Below, piece by piece: positions 8,078 to 17,174 of a stretch of 64,000 bases of DNA. The stretch covers positions 2,294,001-2,358,000 of the forward strand of contig OZ242357.1 in NCBI GenBank assembly GCA_965208815.1. Direction: 5' to 3'. How positions within the stretch are numbered: position 1 is the stretch's first letter; every line of letters starts with the position of its first letter. The stretch comes from Bin55 sp009840545. GTDB taxonomy: Bacteria; Pseudomonadota; Gammaproteobacteria; Pseudomonadales; Azotimanducaceae. Under the pieces are notes generated by a model that was not told where the DNA came from, searched no databases, and saw only the letters and a list, made by a program, of their open reading frames with translations. The translations under genes were made by a program, and so were the position numbers.

Positions 8078-11000
8078 GTGGAACTCAGTGCAGGCACGCC
8101 ATTGAGCACATCGGGAAGCAGAATCCTTGCTGCAATTCGGGCCGAATTTGAAACCACCAAACGGCTCACCCGATTCAAGATTTGGCGAATCGTACTGCCG
8201 TTGGCCACGCTTGTCGCTTACGCGATGTCCTGTTTTATCTATGTGTTTGTCGCACCGTACTCTACAACCTTTGGCGCTGCGACTCCAAAGTACCTTCTGG
8301 AGAACATCGACCCTACATTCTTCTTGATCTTTCAGCTAGCTGCACTATTCCTCGTGTTTGATGCACCGCATCGCCATCAGCGTAATCAAATCGCCGAGGT
8401 TTTGGATGCGAAACCTGTGTCGAACTTCGAGCTACTCGTGGGTCGAGTGATTGCAACCGCGGCGTTGATATGGCTACTTGTGGTAGTAGTCGTTCTCATT
8501 CCATGCTTGATTGGACTAATTGCTGCCGTTTGGGGTTTTGATTTTGCCGAACCCATCGCAATTGCATCGGTTCTAAACCTTTTATTTCTTGATGCACCCA
8601 CCACGCTTCTGTATTGGTGTGCGTTTGCCGTGCTCTTGACCAGCATTCTGCAACTTCGCGTTGCGGTCTTTGCTGTGGCTGCAGCTTTCATGTTCCTGTG
8701 GTTCTTCTTGACCATTGAATCGCCCTATTCCGTCTTGTCGCTAGTGTCGCCGTCTTCAAACGACACTCTATTCATTTCTGATTTGGCACCTGAATTGGTT
8801 TCAGTACCTGTCCTTCTTGTCCGATTGGCCACTCTCTTACTTGCATTTGCCTTCGTCCTGCTAGCGGCTGCGTGGATTAAGCGGAACGACGTTCCGTCAT
8901 CGACGAATGTTCGAGTTGTTGCACCACTTGCTCTTGTCGCTTGTGCAGGAATGTACGGATTGGCCAGTGCGATGGTCTTTGGCGCACTAGCGGAAGACAA
9001 GCGGTGGCGTGAATTTCATGTCGCCGCAGAGGAAGGACGAGAGCTCGATCTAAAGAGAATATCAGGCACTGTCAAACTCGATGCCAGGTCGAAGTTGGAA
9101 ATCGACATGAAATTGGAATTTTCTGCCGACTTGCTAGATTCCGAGCCCCTTGTATTTGCCTTCAATCCGGCAATGAACATCCAAACATTGGAATTGAACG
9201 GGTCTGATGCCAATCACACGTTTCAAAATGGCCTACTTCACCTGCGCAATCCGAATCTGCTTGAATCGAATTCTGACCAAACTTTGCGAATCGTAGCTCG
9301 AGGCCGTCCCAACCCTCGCTTTGCCTACTTCGACAGTGCAGTCAACTACAAAGCTGATCCAGATGTTCCAATTCAGACCGCTTCACTATTCGGCAGCGTC
9401 AACTCCCTATACACCCCTCGATATATTGCATTGATGCCCGCCATTTGCTGGTACCCGATTCCGGGTGCCATCAATGGTCAGTTCATGCAGCAACAGCATG
9501 GATCGGACTACTTCGACGTCGATTTGACTGTCAAGTTATCGCCATCAAATCTCGTGCTTGTCGGTTCCGGAACTACGACCGCCCAAGGTGAGGAAGAATC
9601 GACTTACCACGTTAAGTCCCACGCACCCATGCGCGAAATTGGCTTATTTGCGTCGTCATTCTTCCACATGGAGACTGAATTCGATGGTATGACCATTGCA
9701 ATGTACTTCCACATGAGCCATGCAAAGCATCTCGTCTGGATCGACGACTTCGAACAATCCTTCCGATCGGAAGTTCAAGAGTGGCTTCGACGCTACCTCG
9801 ACCTCGGACTGACTCTGCCGCAACATTCCTTGTCGTTTGTGGAGGCTCCCCGACAACTGCGGACAGTGGGTGGTGGCTGGCGGATGGACTCGGTCGCCGC
9901 GCTTCCAGGTGTCGTTCTTGTTAAAGAACACGGCTTCCCAACAGCTCCACTTCCTCTCGGTCTTGCTCGAATTGAGGAGGGTATTGACGACCGGGAGCAA
10001 CGTAAGGCCAGCCAAATAAACCTCATGGTGGAATACTTAGCACGTGGATTGGAAACAGACAATCTGTGGGTCAGTCTGCCTCATACGTTTTGGTCGGAAG
10101 TCACCTCTGCCACTGGTGAATATGCTCAAGTTCTTGACCAAATCGCTCGTTCCCTTATTGGGTCAATAGCACCCAATCCATTTCAGTTCTTCTCCATCTA
10201 TTCAAGCTCGCACATTGCACACATGACTGGTGTAAACCCTTCTATATCCGACGAATTCTTAGGTGCTGTTCTTTACGGCCGTCCAGTGCCATCGCCCATT
10301 CAATCCTTTGTTGACGACTATGGACGGCGTGCGTCGGTTTGGACCTATGTCGAGAGCCTCGCCTTTTCAGATTTGCCCACAGGCGACAATCAGCTCGACC
10401 TCGAGTTGATGCTGTTCAAAAGCAACGAAATCGCGAAAGGATTGCTCTCCGTAAATGGCGAGGCGAAGGTGTTCAAGTGGCTCACAAACTTACAAAGGGA
10501 ATTCGCAGGTTCGACTTACACGTACCGCGACATGCTGGAACTAGCCAACGAGCTCGAATTGATCGTTGATCCGTTTCTTACCGACTGGATAAGAAACGCC
10601 TCGCTTCCAGGCTACGTTGTGTCTCGAATGAGTGTTGACCGAATTGCGGACGATGCTGGAGGAAACCTCCAATACAAGACAAGCGTAACGGTTAGAAACA
10701 TGGAGCCAGTGGGTGGACTAGTACGTCTGCAATACCCAACTGAAGAGACGTGGAGCTGGATGTTTCCATACTATACGCAATCAGACGGAGTCTACATCGG
10801 AGCAGAGACCTCTACGCGCATAAATCTGATCACTCCCTATGAAGTTCGTACTGCCCAGTTGCTACCGGGTCTTTCCATGAATCGAGGTGCAATTAGCCTG
10901 CAAGAATCCTCTTCGACTATTGGTGAATTTCCTGAGGTTAAACCTCCCCCATTTGCAGAGCGAAGCGACTGGATGCCAATTTCCGAAAGAGGAATCATCG

Positions 11001-11557
11001 TCGACGATCTCGATGCAGGATTTACGATAACTCAACGTGCCCCCAACTTAGCACGGCCGACATCTATTGGCCCCGTCGGGTGGTTTGCCCCGCCACGCCT
11101 CCAGTTAGAACTGGACAGTGGCTTGCCGTATTTGGGGACCTATTACGCTCGCATTCGCGAATTCCGATTGGCTCGTGGAACTTGGGGAAGAATAGTTGAA
11201 AGCTCTGCGTACGGTAGATATCGAAAGACAGTAGCACAAGCTTGGGTCAAAGACACAATTCACACCGCGCGCTTCACGACCGAGTTGCCTGAGCCTGCCC
11301 AATGGACACTTTCCTTCCATGTTCCCAGAAGTTGGCGACCGGGACCGAATCTGGATTTGCAATGGCAGTTCAAGATTTCCAACGATAGCCAGGAGTGCTA
11401 TCGCGAATTTGACGTCAGTTCCAAAGCGCCAGGATGGAATCAGATTGGAGACTTTGACCTGGCCAAAGGAGCTATTAGCGTGGAGCTGGCTACCACTTCG
11501 AAACCGGGATATGTCTACGCGGACGCAATTCGCTGGACTAGATCAGAAGATCCCTAG
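8078..11557 (+). CDS. ABC-2-type permease fused to an M1-aminopeptidase-like exported domain
   Basis: A 1159-residue protein. Residues about 25-310 hold six to seven hydrophobic segments arranged like an ABC-2 permease (large loop after the first helix, paired helices 125-240, a last helix near 283-300). The remaining about 840 residues are extracytoplasmic and resemble the beta-sandwich plus helical regions of M1 peptidases that some ABC-2 permeases carry. I see no HExxH zinc motif, so the peptidase-like part is probably inactive or binding-only. No ATP-binding-cassette partner gene is adjacent, which is unusual. The first codon (GTG at 8088 or an earlier TTG/GTG) is uncertain. It is the only intact gene between the two aceE 5' copies. 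Confidence 0.65.
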   Translation: MELSAGTPLSTSGSRILAAIRAEFETTKRLTRFKIWRIVLPLATLVAYAMSCFIYVFVAPYSTTFGAATPKYLLENIDPTFFLIFQLAALFLVFDAPHRHQRNQIAEVLDAKPVSNFELLVGRVIATAALIWLLVVVVVLIPCLIGLIAAVWGFDFAEPIAIASVLNLLFLDAPTTLLYWCAFAVLLTSILQLRVAVFAVAAAFMFLWFFLTIESPYSVLSLVSPSSNDTLFISDLAPELVSVPVLLVRLATLLLAFAFVLLAAAWIKRNDVPSSTNVRVVAPLALVACAGMYGLASAMVFGALAEDKRWREFHVAAEEGRELDLKRISGTVKLDARSKLEIDMKLEFSADLLDSEPLVFAFNPAMNIQTLELNGSDANHTFQNGLLHLRNPNLLESNSDQTLRIVARGRPNPRFAYFDSAVNYKADPDVPIQTASLFGSVNSLYTPRYIALMPAICWYPIPGAINGQFMQQQHGSDYFDVDLTVKLSPSNLVLVGSGTTTAQGEEESTYHVKSHAPMREIGLFASSFFHMETEFDGMTIAMYFHMSHAKHLVWIDDFEQSFRSEVQEWLRRYLDLGLTLPQHSLSFVEAPRQLRTVGGGWRMDSVAALPGVVLVKEHGFPTAPLPLGLARIEEGIDDREQRKASQINLMVEYLARGLETDNLWVSLPHTFWSEVTSATGEYAQVLDQIARSLIGSIAPNPFQFFSIYSSSHIAHMTGVNPSISDEFLGAVLYGRPVPSPIQSFVDDYGRRASVWTYVESLAFSDLPTGDNQLDLELMLFKSNEIAKGLLSVNGEAKVFKWLTNLQREFAGSTYTYRDMLELANELELIVDPFLTDWIRNASLPGYVVSRMSVDRIADDAGGNLQYKTSVTVRNMEPVGGLVRLQYPTEETWSWMFPYYTQSDGVYIGAETSTRINLITPYEVRTAQLLPGLSMNRGAISLQESSSTIGEFPEVKPPPFAERSDWMPISERGIIVDDLDAGFTITQRAPNLARPTSIGPVGWFAPPRLQLELDSGLPYLGTYYARIREFRLARGTWGRIVESSAYGRYRKTVAQAWVKDTIHTARFTTELPEPAQWTLSFHVPRSWRPGPNLDLQWQFKISNDSQECYREFDVSSKAPGWNQIGDFDLAKGAISVELATTSKPGYVYADAIRWTRSEDP

Positions 11558-11675
11558 CAGCCGCTTGCGCAACACCAATGGGTGTCAATGTAGAGAAGAA
11601 TGTCTCACTTTTGACAACTTCAGCGGGCGAATTGGCCCACCCCAAGAATTGTTTTCGATTGCTGCTTTCGGATTT

Positions 11676-11878
11676 TCTCCCGTTCGAGTGATTCTTGAGG
11701 AAAGTCTGCTAAATAGGCATGAAGCTCTTTCGAAACCCTCCCTCGTGTTCTAGTACATCCTCAAAACCGTCCAGGCACTCTTGAGTTTCCGGAGGATTTT
11801 GATCTGGTACGTGAGGCTGTCGAGCCTCAGCTAAACGTGATTTTTCGCCGTCAGACTATAGTCTCTAGGGCACTATTG
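11676..11878 (-). pseudogene. Degraded copy of the aceE 5' end and promoter
   Basis: Same orientation as aceE and alignable to 7352-7550 over its length. The start codon is lost (CAT of the intact gene reads CCT here), small indels break the frame, and the -10 box is TATAGT. The copy stops abruptly at about codon 50 of aceE. It marks the right-hand limit of the segment that carries the ABC-2/M1-like gene. Confidence 0.85.
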
Positions 11879-12199
11879 AATGGTTTGTGCGACCGATTCC
11901 CAAAATCACCATATGTAAGGTATTTCGCTTGAAATACCGTAGGACGCCTGCCCTGTTGGATTCGTCCAACCACGAAACGGGAAAGTAAGATGTGGGGTTG
12001 ACTGTGTTCCAATCTTGGTGTCATTAGGAACTCATACAAAGCAATAGTCATCTTTTGCAAGTCGAGATCCGCAAACCGTCTCTACGGGCTAGTAGCCTTT
12101 AGTTTGCTTCATTCATGAGACTCGTTCTCCGTTTTCTTCGGAATCTAGATATTTTTAGTCATGTTGCGGACGAGTGGGGGAAGACATTTTGGCGAAGTT

Positions 12200-12310
12200 G
12201 AAAAGAGCGAGACCCTCTTTTCTTTACATCGACATCCTGTTCGGTTCGACTCGCGGGTGTCTTCTCCCAAGTTCCGGAAACATCTCGACGAGTTGGTGTA
12301 TCGCTACATC
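12200..12310 (+). pseudogene. Relic of an IS1595-family transposase, C-terminal end
   Basis: One frame reads RVSSPKFRKHLDELVYRYIR followed by two stops. This matches the conserved end of IS1595-type transposases (VSPKHLQ(R/K)YLDEF.YRYN). Upstream sequence is too degraded to follow. It is on the same strand as the N-terminal relic at 7651. Confidence 0.55.
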
Positions 12311-12517
12311 CGTTGATGAGAGAAACTCTGCTGGCCTATAGTTAGGTTTGCTGTACACATACTCGATTTGCGGTTCAAAAGAAGATATCGATCCAATAGG
12401 ATGAATCAGCAAGAGATAAGAACCTAGCAGCAAGAAGTAAATAACGATTCAGACCGAGTTGCGATGAGTTAGACGGAATAGTTACCTTCCATTTTCTTCC
12501 CTTATTTGGTTCAACCA

Positions 12518-14200
12518 TCACCACAAAGCAATGTCTTCAGAATCTGGTTTGTCCCTCGGAGTATGTACTTGGATTGGCACTGCGCTCGGAATTCCCTGAC
12601 CAATTACTAGTGCTTCCCCTAGCCCCAAAGTCGGCAAAAATCTCAGTGCTTCAGAATCAAGATCACCGCAAGCTCGCTCAATGACTTGCCTGTCTTGATC
12701 ATTGCTCAGACGATGTATGATAAATTTTCCTACTTGGCTTAAGACATCCTGGGGGATGTCCCGAGGTCGTTGCGTCGCGAGCAATGACAAGAGCCCAAAC
12801 TTGCGACCCTCTTTGGCAATCAAACCGAACGAATCAAGCCAGGTTCGATTTCCTTCCTCTCCAACGCTTCTATTCAAAAACTCATGCGCCTCGTCCAAGG
12901 CTACAAGTAGAGGCTTTTTCAGGTAAGAACCTGCACGAGCTTTTCCCAATAAGTACCTCCCTAGTGCATTTGCCACTAGTTCCCTAGTATTGTGTTCATA
13001 AGGCAGGTGTTCCATAGAGATCCTTAAGACAGAAATGGAATTATCAGACAGAAACTCGTCTAGGACACTTGTTACATCTACAAACGAATTGGAACTGAAA
13101 ATCGAGGATAACTGACTTGATTCCATCAACACTTCGATTCGGCTGACGAGAGACACACAATAACCTTGAGCGTTTTTATCGTAGTCACCCCATTTAGAAG
13201 GATCATTGGGAAGGGTTGGCCAGACGCACTCCTCAAGGATTTGGTTTGCCAACATACTAGCGTTGTAATCCGATCCGTCGTTGCGAATAGCACTGCCTCT
13301 GGCTCTTAAAGCACTTTCGTAGTCCTTTCTTGACCTCTTGGCCTTTTTCAATAGTCCGTCGTGGCCTAGTGAAGGTTCAATCGCTAAGAGCTTCAAACTC
13401 TTCAATGCATCCCTGAGTTTCGGTGCTTGTACTCCTCCAGATGGTCTGAACATCGCAAACAAATCCCCCTCCGACAAGTGTCGATACGGAAAACCAACGA
13501 TTTCCTCATCATCTTCACTCTCCCCTGTAGATTCCTTTCCAAGGTAAACGTGACGTACCCGATCAGACAACGTGCTAAATTCACCACTGGGATCAAATAG
13601 CACAGCTTTGCCTTTATGTCGTGCAACCTCACCTAGAAGCCGTGCAACTGTCCAGCTCTTTCCTCCGCCCGTTGCTCCTAGGATTGCACAATGCCTACCA
13701 AATAACTGAGTCGGAGAAAAGATGAGCCTCGTTGCACGCGAGTTAACTAAATGTGCCAGGTCCACACCGTATTCAGGGTCACTTGACTGATCCTCAAATG
13801 CGTGTCTTATGAGATCGGGATGTGCCGAGTAGACATATTGTCCAACCCTCGGGTGCATAGCAATCCCATGACTTGTACTTCCAGTTCGAAGATCGACTGA
13901 CATCAACAATTGCACGACCGATGTCGGATTTCCATCTGTGTTGAATTCTCGAGTAGGTTCAACGGCAAGCCTTTCGGCATCAGGAATCCTAACCTCGATG
14001 ATACGACCAATTATTGCGTGCAGCTCTCCCTCAATTGCGACAAATTCGCCAACTTCACCAAGACCAATCCGATGGCCTGCGTGTCGTGAAGATGAGGATT
14101 CCATTGCAATTGGTGTGTTTATTCTGACGCTAGACGCATCCACACGGATTACCGAACCAAGATACCGCGCTCCATCAAACGGTGCTATCTGAAGGGCCAT
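12518..14200 (-). CDS. HerA-type hexameric ATPase, partner of SIR2
   Basis: A FtsK/HerA-family DNA-translocase ATPase of 560 residues when started at ATG 14200, preceded by GGTGA; a longer frame begins at 14329 but overlaps the SIR2 gene heavily and lacks homologous character. An N-terminal HAS-barrel-like region (about 1-110) is followed by Walker A GATGGGKSW (about 175-183), Walker B LLVALDEAHEF (about 436-446) and the arginine-finger region ATQRPRDIP. The coding sequence overlaps the end of the SIR2 gene by 26 bases. SIR2-HerA pairs are known antiphage systems in which both proteins form a large complex that depletes NAD or cleaves DNA. That role here is inferred from the pair, not shown. 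Confidence 0.88.
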   Translation of the reverse strand: MALQIAPFDGARYLGSVIRVDASSVRINTPIAMESSSSRHAGHRIGLGEVGEFVAIEGELHAIIGRIIEVRIPDAERLAVEPTREFNTDGNPTSVVQLLMSVDLRTGSTSHGIAMHPRVGQYVYSAHPDLIRHAFEDQSSDPEYGVDLAHLVNSRATRLIFSPTQLFGRHCAILGATGGGKSWTVARLLGEVARHKGKAVLFDPSGEFSTLSDRVRHVYLGKESTGESEDDEEIVGFPYRHLSEGDLFAMFRPSGGVQAPKLRDALKSLKLLAIEPSLGHDGLLKKAKRSRKDYESALRARGSAIRNDGSDYNASMLANQILEECVWPTLPNDPSKWGDYDKNAQGYCVSLVSRIEVLMESSQLSSIFSSNSFVDVTSVLDEFLSDNSISVLRISMEHLPYEHNTRELVANALGRYLLGKARAGSYLKKPLLVALDEAHEFLNRSVGEEGNRTWLDSFGLIAKEGRKFGLLSLLATQRPRDIPQDVLSQVGKFIIHRLSNDQDRQVIERACGDLDSEALRFLPTLGLGEALVIGQGIPSAVPIQVHTPRDKPDSEDIALW

Positions 14201-15389
14201 CTCTATCACCGCGTGCGCTTTGAATTCTTTCCATGTGTTTTTCAAGATCAGTTTTTGCACCCATGTCAGGGATTGCTGGAACGATGTCTTCGAATGTGGA
14301 TTCGATAAGTGCAAGTCGTGGATCGCCATGATCGATCAGTGCTGCAATTTGTGATATGTAGGTGTTTTCACAACTGTCTTTCTCGATAGAAGGAGAAACG
14401 AAAACAACATTTAAAGAAAGATTGGTCTCCACAGCAGCTATGAGAGGTTCTGCAATGTGTGTGTCCTTGAATCCAAATCCCAAGACAAGTAAACAAGTGT
14501 TCGATTGCCTGATACAAGACTGAAATGACGAGATCATTTCAAGATATGGTTGCTCAAACGCAAGCTCAAATTTCGAGTTTCTTGGATAAATGAGCAGTGG
14601 TCGGTCAGGAGACCGCTGCTTACGTATTTTTACGCCTCGCCGGTCAATCGTCCAATCAATTGAACCATGCAACTTGTAGAGCTGAAACAGATTCTCCACA
14701 AGTTCGGTGCCATCCGCATCTGCTCTTCGACGAACAATGTCGTATGAAAAAAACCGAGGATCAAAAGTTGCAGGTTCAGCAAAAGAAAAACCGTCAATTA
14801 CGATGAATCCTGAGCGCTGAGCAGCGTGTTCAAAACACCTGTCGTAATTGGTCGTAAACACCTTGAGTCTGTCCCGTCTAATTGATCGCCTTGCAATGCG
14901 GCGTAGAAAAGACTCGTGGACTGGAAGAGGAGTACTTGGCTTCAAAAAGTCAACCTCTGTTCGAATGGTCGATTCGGCAGACGCAAGAAACGCCTCAATC
15001 TTATCTAGAGCCTCGTCTCTTCCGAGCATCTGGTACAGCTTGCAGCGAGAAAGAAGTGCTTCAATATCTGAATTTCCTTCTGGTAGTGCTGCAATACGAA
15101 GCACTTCGTCCCAGACATGGTTTCGTTCGCCTTCCGATCCTATGAAATGGTGTTTGACTGCATCCCACAGTCGCTGCATTGTTGGTGCTCTGACTTGTTC
15201 GTTCACCTTCACACAAAGTGATGTGCCAAGACCCGCAAGCACGACGAGTCTTTGGGCGGAAACCATTGAAGTTAGTACTCGGTCTAGCTCTGCCGTCGAA
15301 GCGCTTGTTGACTGCTGACTAGCACTCTCCAAACAGTCTTCTTCCACTGCTAACCAGTCTCTGTCCGTCAAGTAGGTTTTGATTCTCAT
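14175..15389 (-). CDS. SIR2-family NAD hydrolase-like protein of a SIR2-HerA system
   Basis: A 404-residue protein with the SIR2 Rossmann-fold landmarks: AGLGTSLCV (52-60), TTNYD (179-183), LHGSIDW (240-246) and LGFGFKDTHI (303-312). The zinc-binding module of protein deacetylases is absent, as in the defence SIR2 proteins that hydrolyse NAD+ upon phage infection. The first glycine motif reads LGTS where many relatives have GAGxS. The gene starts 8 bases after the stop of the preceding AbiEi-like gene and overlaps herA, so all three are one transcript. Length fits SIR2 partners of HerA. Confidence 0.88.
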   Translation of the reverse strand: MRIKTYLTDRDWLAVEEDCLESASQQSTSASTAELDRVLTSMVSAQRLVVLAGLGTSLCVKVNEQVRAPTMQRLWDAVKHHFIGSEGERNHVWDEVLRIAALPEGNSDIEALLSRCKLYQMLGRDEALDKIEAFLASAESTIRTEVDFLKPSTPLPVHESFLRRIARRSIRRDRLKVFTTNYDRCFEHAAQRSGFIVIDGFSFAEPATFDPRFFSYDIVRRRADADGTELVENLFQLYKLHGSIDWTIDRRGVKIRKQRSPDRPLLIYPRNSKFELAFEQPYLEMISSFQSCIRQSNTCLLVLGFGFKDTHIAEPLIAAVETNLSLNVVFVSPSIEKDSCENTYISQIAALIDHGDPRLALIESTFEDIVPAIPDMGAKTDLEKHMERIQSARGDRDGPSDSTV

Positions 15390-15397
15390 GTCTCGGT

Positions 15398-16531
15398 CTA
15401 ATTTAGTCCTCTACCTACGGCACCGACTTCATTCCGATTCTCGGAGGTCTCCCAATTCAGGACTTTTTGCCGCAAGAATTCAGCAGCCTCTCTACCACGT
15501 GCTCCTGCACGACGAAGATCCAAATAAGTCTGTATCGGACTAGTACAAATGACACCCTTAACAGGTTCAACAACGTCCTCTAGAACACTGAAATCGCTTG
15601 TCAATTGCACAACTACATTTCCACCTTCTCCAACACGAGCTGCATTTAGCGTCTCTTGAATGAAATCAAGAAGAGAAGGAGTCACATAGAGAAACTCTGT
15701 ACCAGTCCTACCATACGGCGCAATCCATCGAGCCGCCGAGAAAGAACCGTACATTACTTTCCCTTTAGTCGACTGATCGGAGAACAACTGTCGAATCGAG
15801 CTCTCTAATCCCTTTCCGTGTAGAGTTGTGTAGAGAGAGATTTCCTCCAAATTTGGACTATAGCTTTCATTCCACGCATCCAAAACGAGATCGGGTGCAG
15901 CCAGAATGACTCCCTCGTGTGTTTCTTGCGCCCACTCTCGACTCAAAAGTCCACGGCGTACATTACTTGCAAGCCCTAGGCTTATGTGAGCCACAGATGC
16001 CAGTTCCTTAACCTTCCAGGGGCGGCTTGGTTCCTTGAGCATAGCTCTGATCATTCTTGATGCCTTTGTGCCAAACAGCGACTTCAAGGCACGTCGTTCC
16101 GGTCGAGGCGTGGTGCCTGTGGTGATATCTACGAGCAGGTTTGGAAGCCTTAGGTACGAGTTTCCAGCCAAATCCATATAGTTGGTTCCATTGAACTTAC
16201 ATATTTCTCTCGATTGCTCGGAAAGAAATGGAGCCACGAATAATGGAATTGCGTTCATGTTTGATGCACTAATCGCATTTCTGAGGAATAGGACTCCATC
16301 ACGAACCACGCGTGGCTGTCCATTGGACTTGACCTCAACAACTAAGTCCATTGGCCGACCAAGCACACTAATTCTTGCTATCGCATCGAATCTTTGGCCG
16401 CGTACATTGCCAGCAACTTCAAAACTGATACTCTCTAATGCGACATCGTCAAATTTGCTACAGAGACCACTCAGCAATGGTCCAACGGACCGAGTGATGT
16501 CGTAGTCGTAAAGACTTGCTTCTAAAACCAT
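15398..16531 (-). CDS. Restriction-fold/winged-helix protein, AbiEi-like, first gene of the SIR2-HerA operon
   Basis: A 377-residue protein resembling the group annotated as type IV toxin-antitoxin AbiEi-family antitoxin or regulator. Residues 1-125 look like a restriction-endonuclease fold: Asp49 (FDAIARI), then EVK at 66-68 in DLVVEVKSNGQ, then the family-like segment FNGTNYMDLAGNSYL. Residues about 155-200 form a winged helix (WKVKELASVAHISLGLASNV). The rest is an alpha/beta domain. It is the first gene of a tightly packed operon with SIR2 and HerA. It may be the operon repressor or a third effector; the visible D...ExK leaves both open. No AbiEii nucleotidyltransferase toxin gene is adjacent. 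Confidence 0.7.
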   Translation of the reverse strand: MVLEASLYDYDITRSVGPLLSGLCSKFDDVALESISFEVAGNVRGQRFDAIARISVLGRPMDLVVEVKSNGQPRVVRDGVLFLRNAISASNMNAIPLFVAPFLSEQSREICKFNGTNYMDLAGNSYLRLPNLLVDITTGTTPRPERRALKSLFGTKASRMIRAMLKEPSRPWKVKELASVAHISLGLASNVRRGLLSREWAQETHEGVILAAPDLVLDAWNESYSPNLEEISLYTTLHGKGLESSIRQLFSDQSTKGKVMYGSFSAARWIAPYGRTGTEFLYVTPSLLDFIQETLNAARVGEGGNVVVQLTSDFSVLEDVVEPVKGVICTSPIQTYLDLRRAGARGREAAEFLRQKVLNWETSENRNEVGAVGRGLN

Positions 16532-16557
16532 GTGATTACTTTACCTCCAAATACTGG

Positions 16558-16584
16558 ATATTTCAATATAAAGCTATATTTCAA
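16558..16584 (-). promoter_or_regulatory. Direct-repeat operator candidate before the three-gene defence operon
   Basis: ATATTTCAA occurs at 16558-16566 and again at 16576-16584, 18 bases apart, in the leader of the AbiEi-like gene. A GGAGGT Shine-Dalgarno lies between the repeats and the start codon. The spacing suits a dimeric repressor; the operon's own winged-helix protein is the obvious candidate. TTGACA at 16629-16624 (minus strand) could be a -35 element but I see no convincing -10. Confidence 0.4.
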
Positions 16585-16839
16585 CATGTGGTGAAACGAT
16601 TAGTTTACTGATATAAAGATCTCTGTCAACAAGTAATTTGCAACTCCCGTTTTGTTAGCTAAACGGTCAGCTTCCTAAATTGGAAATTCATATCCTGACC
16701 TCAAACGCTTCAGCAGTGTGTCCACAATCTTGGTTTGAAAGAGCGATGAACAGGTTCTAGGAGGCAAGCAGCCTCGAAGCACAAAATTGGATTGGGCCTC
16801 TTGGTACTAGTCGCCGTTTAATCCGGTCGTACTGAATTC

Positions 16840-17020
16840 GAGGGAAACAACCAAGCGGCCCCTCTTACTCCACTCGAATCTGAGTGCTTTGCAGGCAAAA
16901 TCTTGGTCTTGCCTTCCTATTTGAAGGCGTAGGTCTGTAGTCGATCAGGAAGTTCGTTGTAGATAACGAATACATTTGACGCATCTCCGCCCTAAACCTC
17001 AACATCGGGCTCGATCTAAC
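16840..17020 (-). pseudogene. Degraded copy of the mak 3' end
   Basis: This stretch aligns to 21455-21640, the last about 60 codons of the sugar kinase gene mak, in the same orientation with roughly 75% identity by eye (shared blocks include AAACAACCA, GAGTGCTTTGC and TGTAGTCGATCAGGAAG). It carries indels and stops. It lies on the far side of the recQ-dprA module, so that module sits between the intact and the broken mak end. Confidence 0.8.
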
Positions 17021-17174
17021 TGGTCGTACCTCCGTTCTTACAATGTCTACTAGTGATGCCTCTCATCCTTCTACAAAGTGTACAAAACACCACTGCCTCT
17101 CTGTGCGGAGCGCTTCCAAACCATCTCATTAGGACCAACTTTCGATTGGTCAAAATCGCCGTACGGAGAAAGAG

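Larger units (their letters stand above)
11558..12517. other. Gene-free stretch holding two relics
   Basis: No credible intact gene. It contains the broken aceE 5' copy (11676-11878) and a C-terminal IS1595 transposase fragment (about 12200-12310). The rest shows no recognisable structure. Confidence 0.7.

Noticed and set aside
8078..11557. Active M1 aminopeptidase
   Set aside because: No HExxH with a downstream Glu is visible anywhere in the 840-residue exported part; the only His-Glu-like spot (KEHGF) is not the motif.
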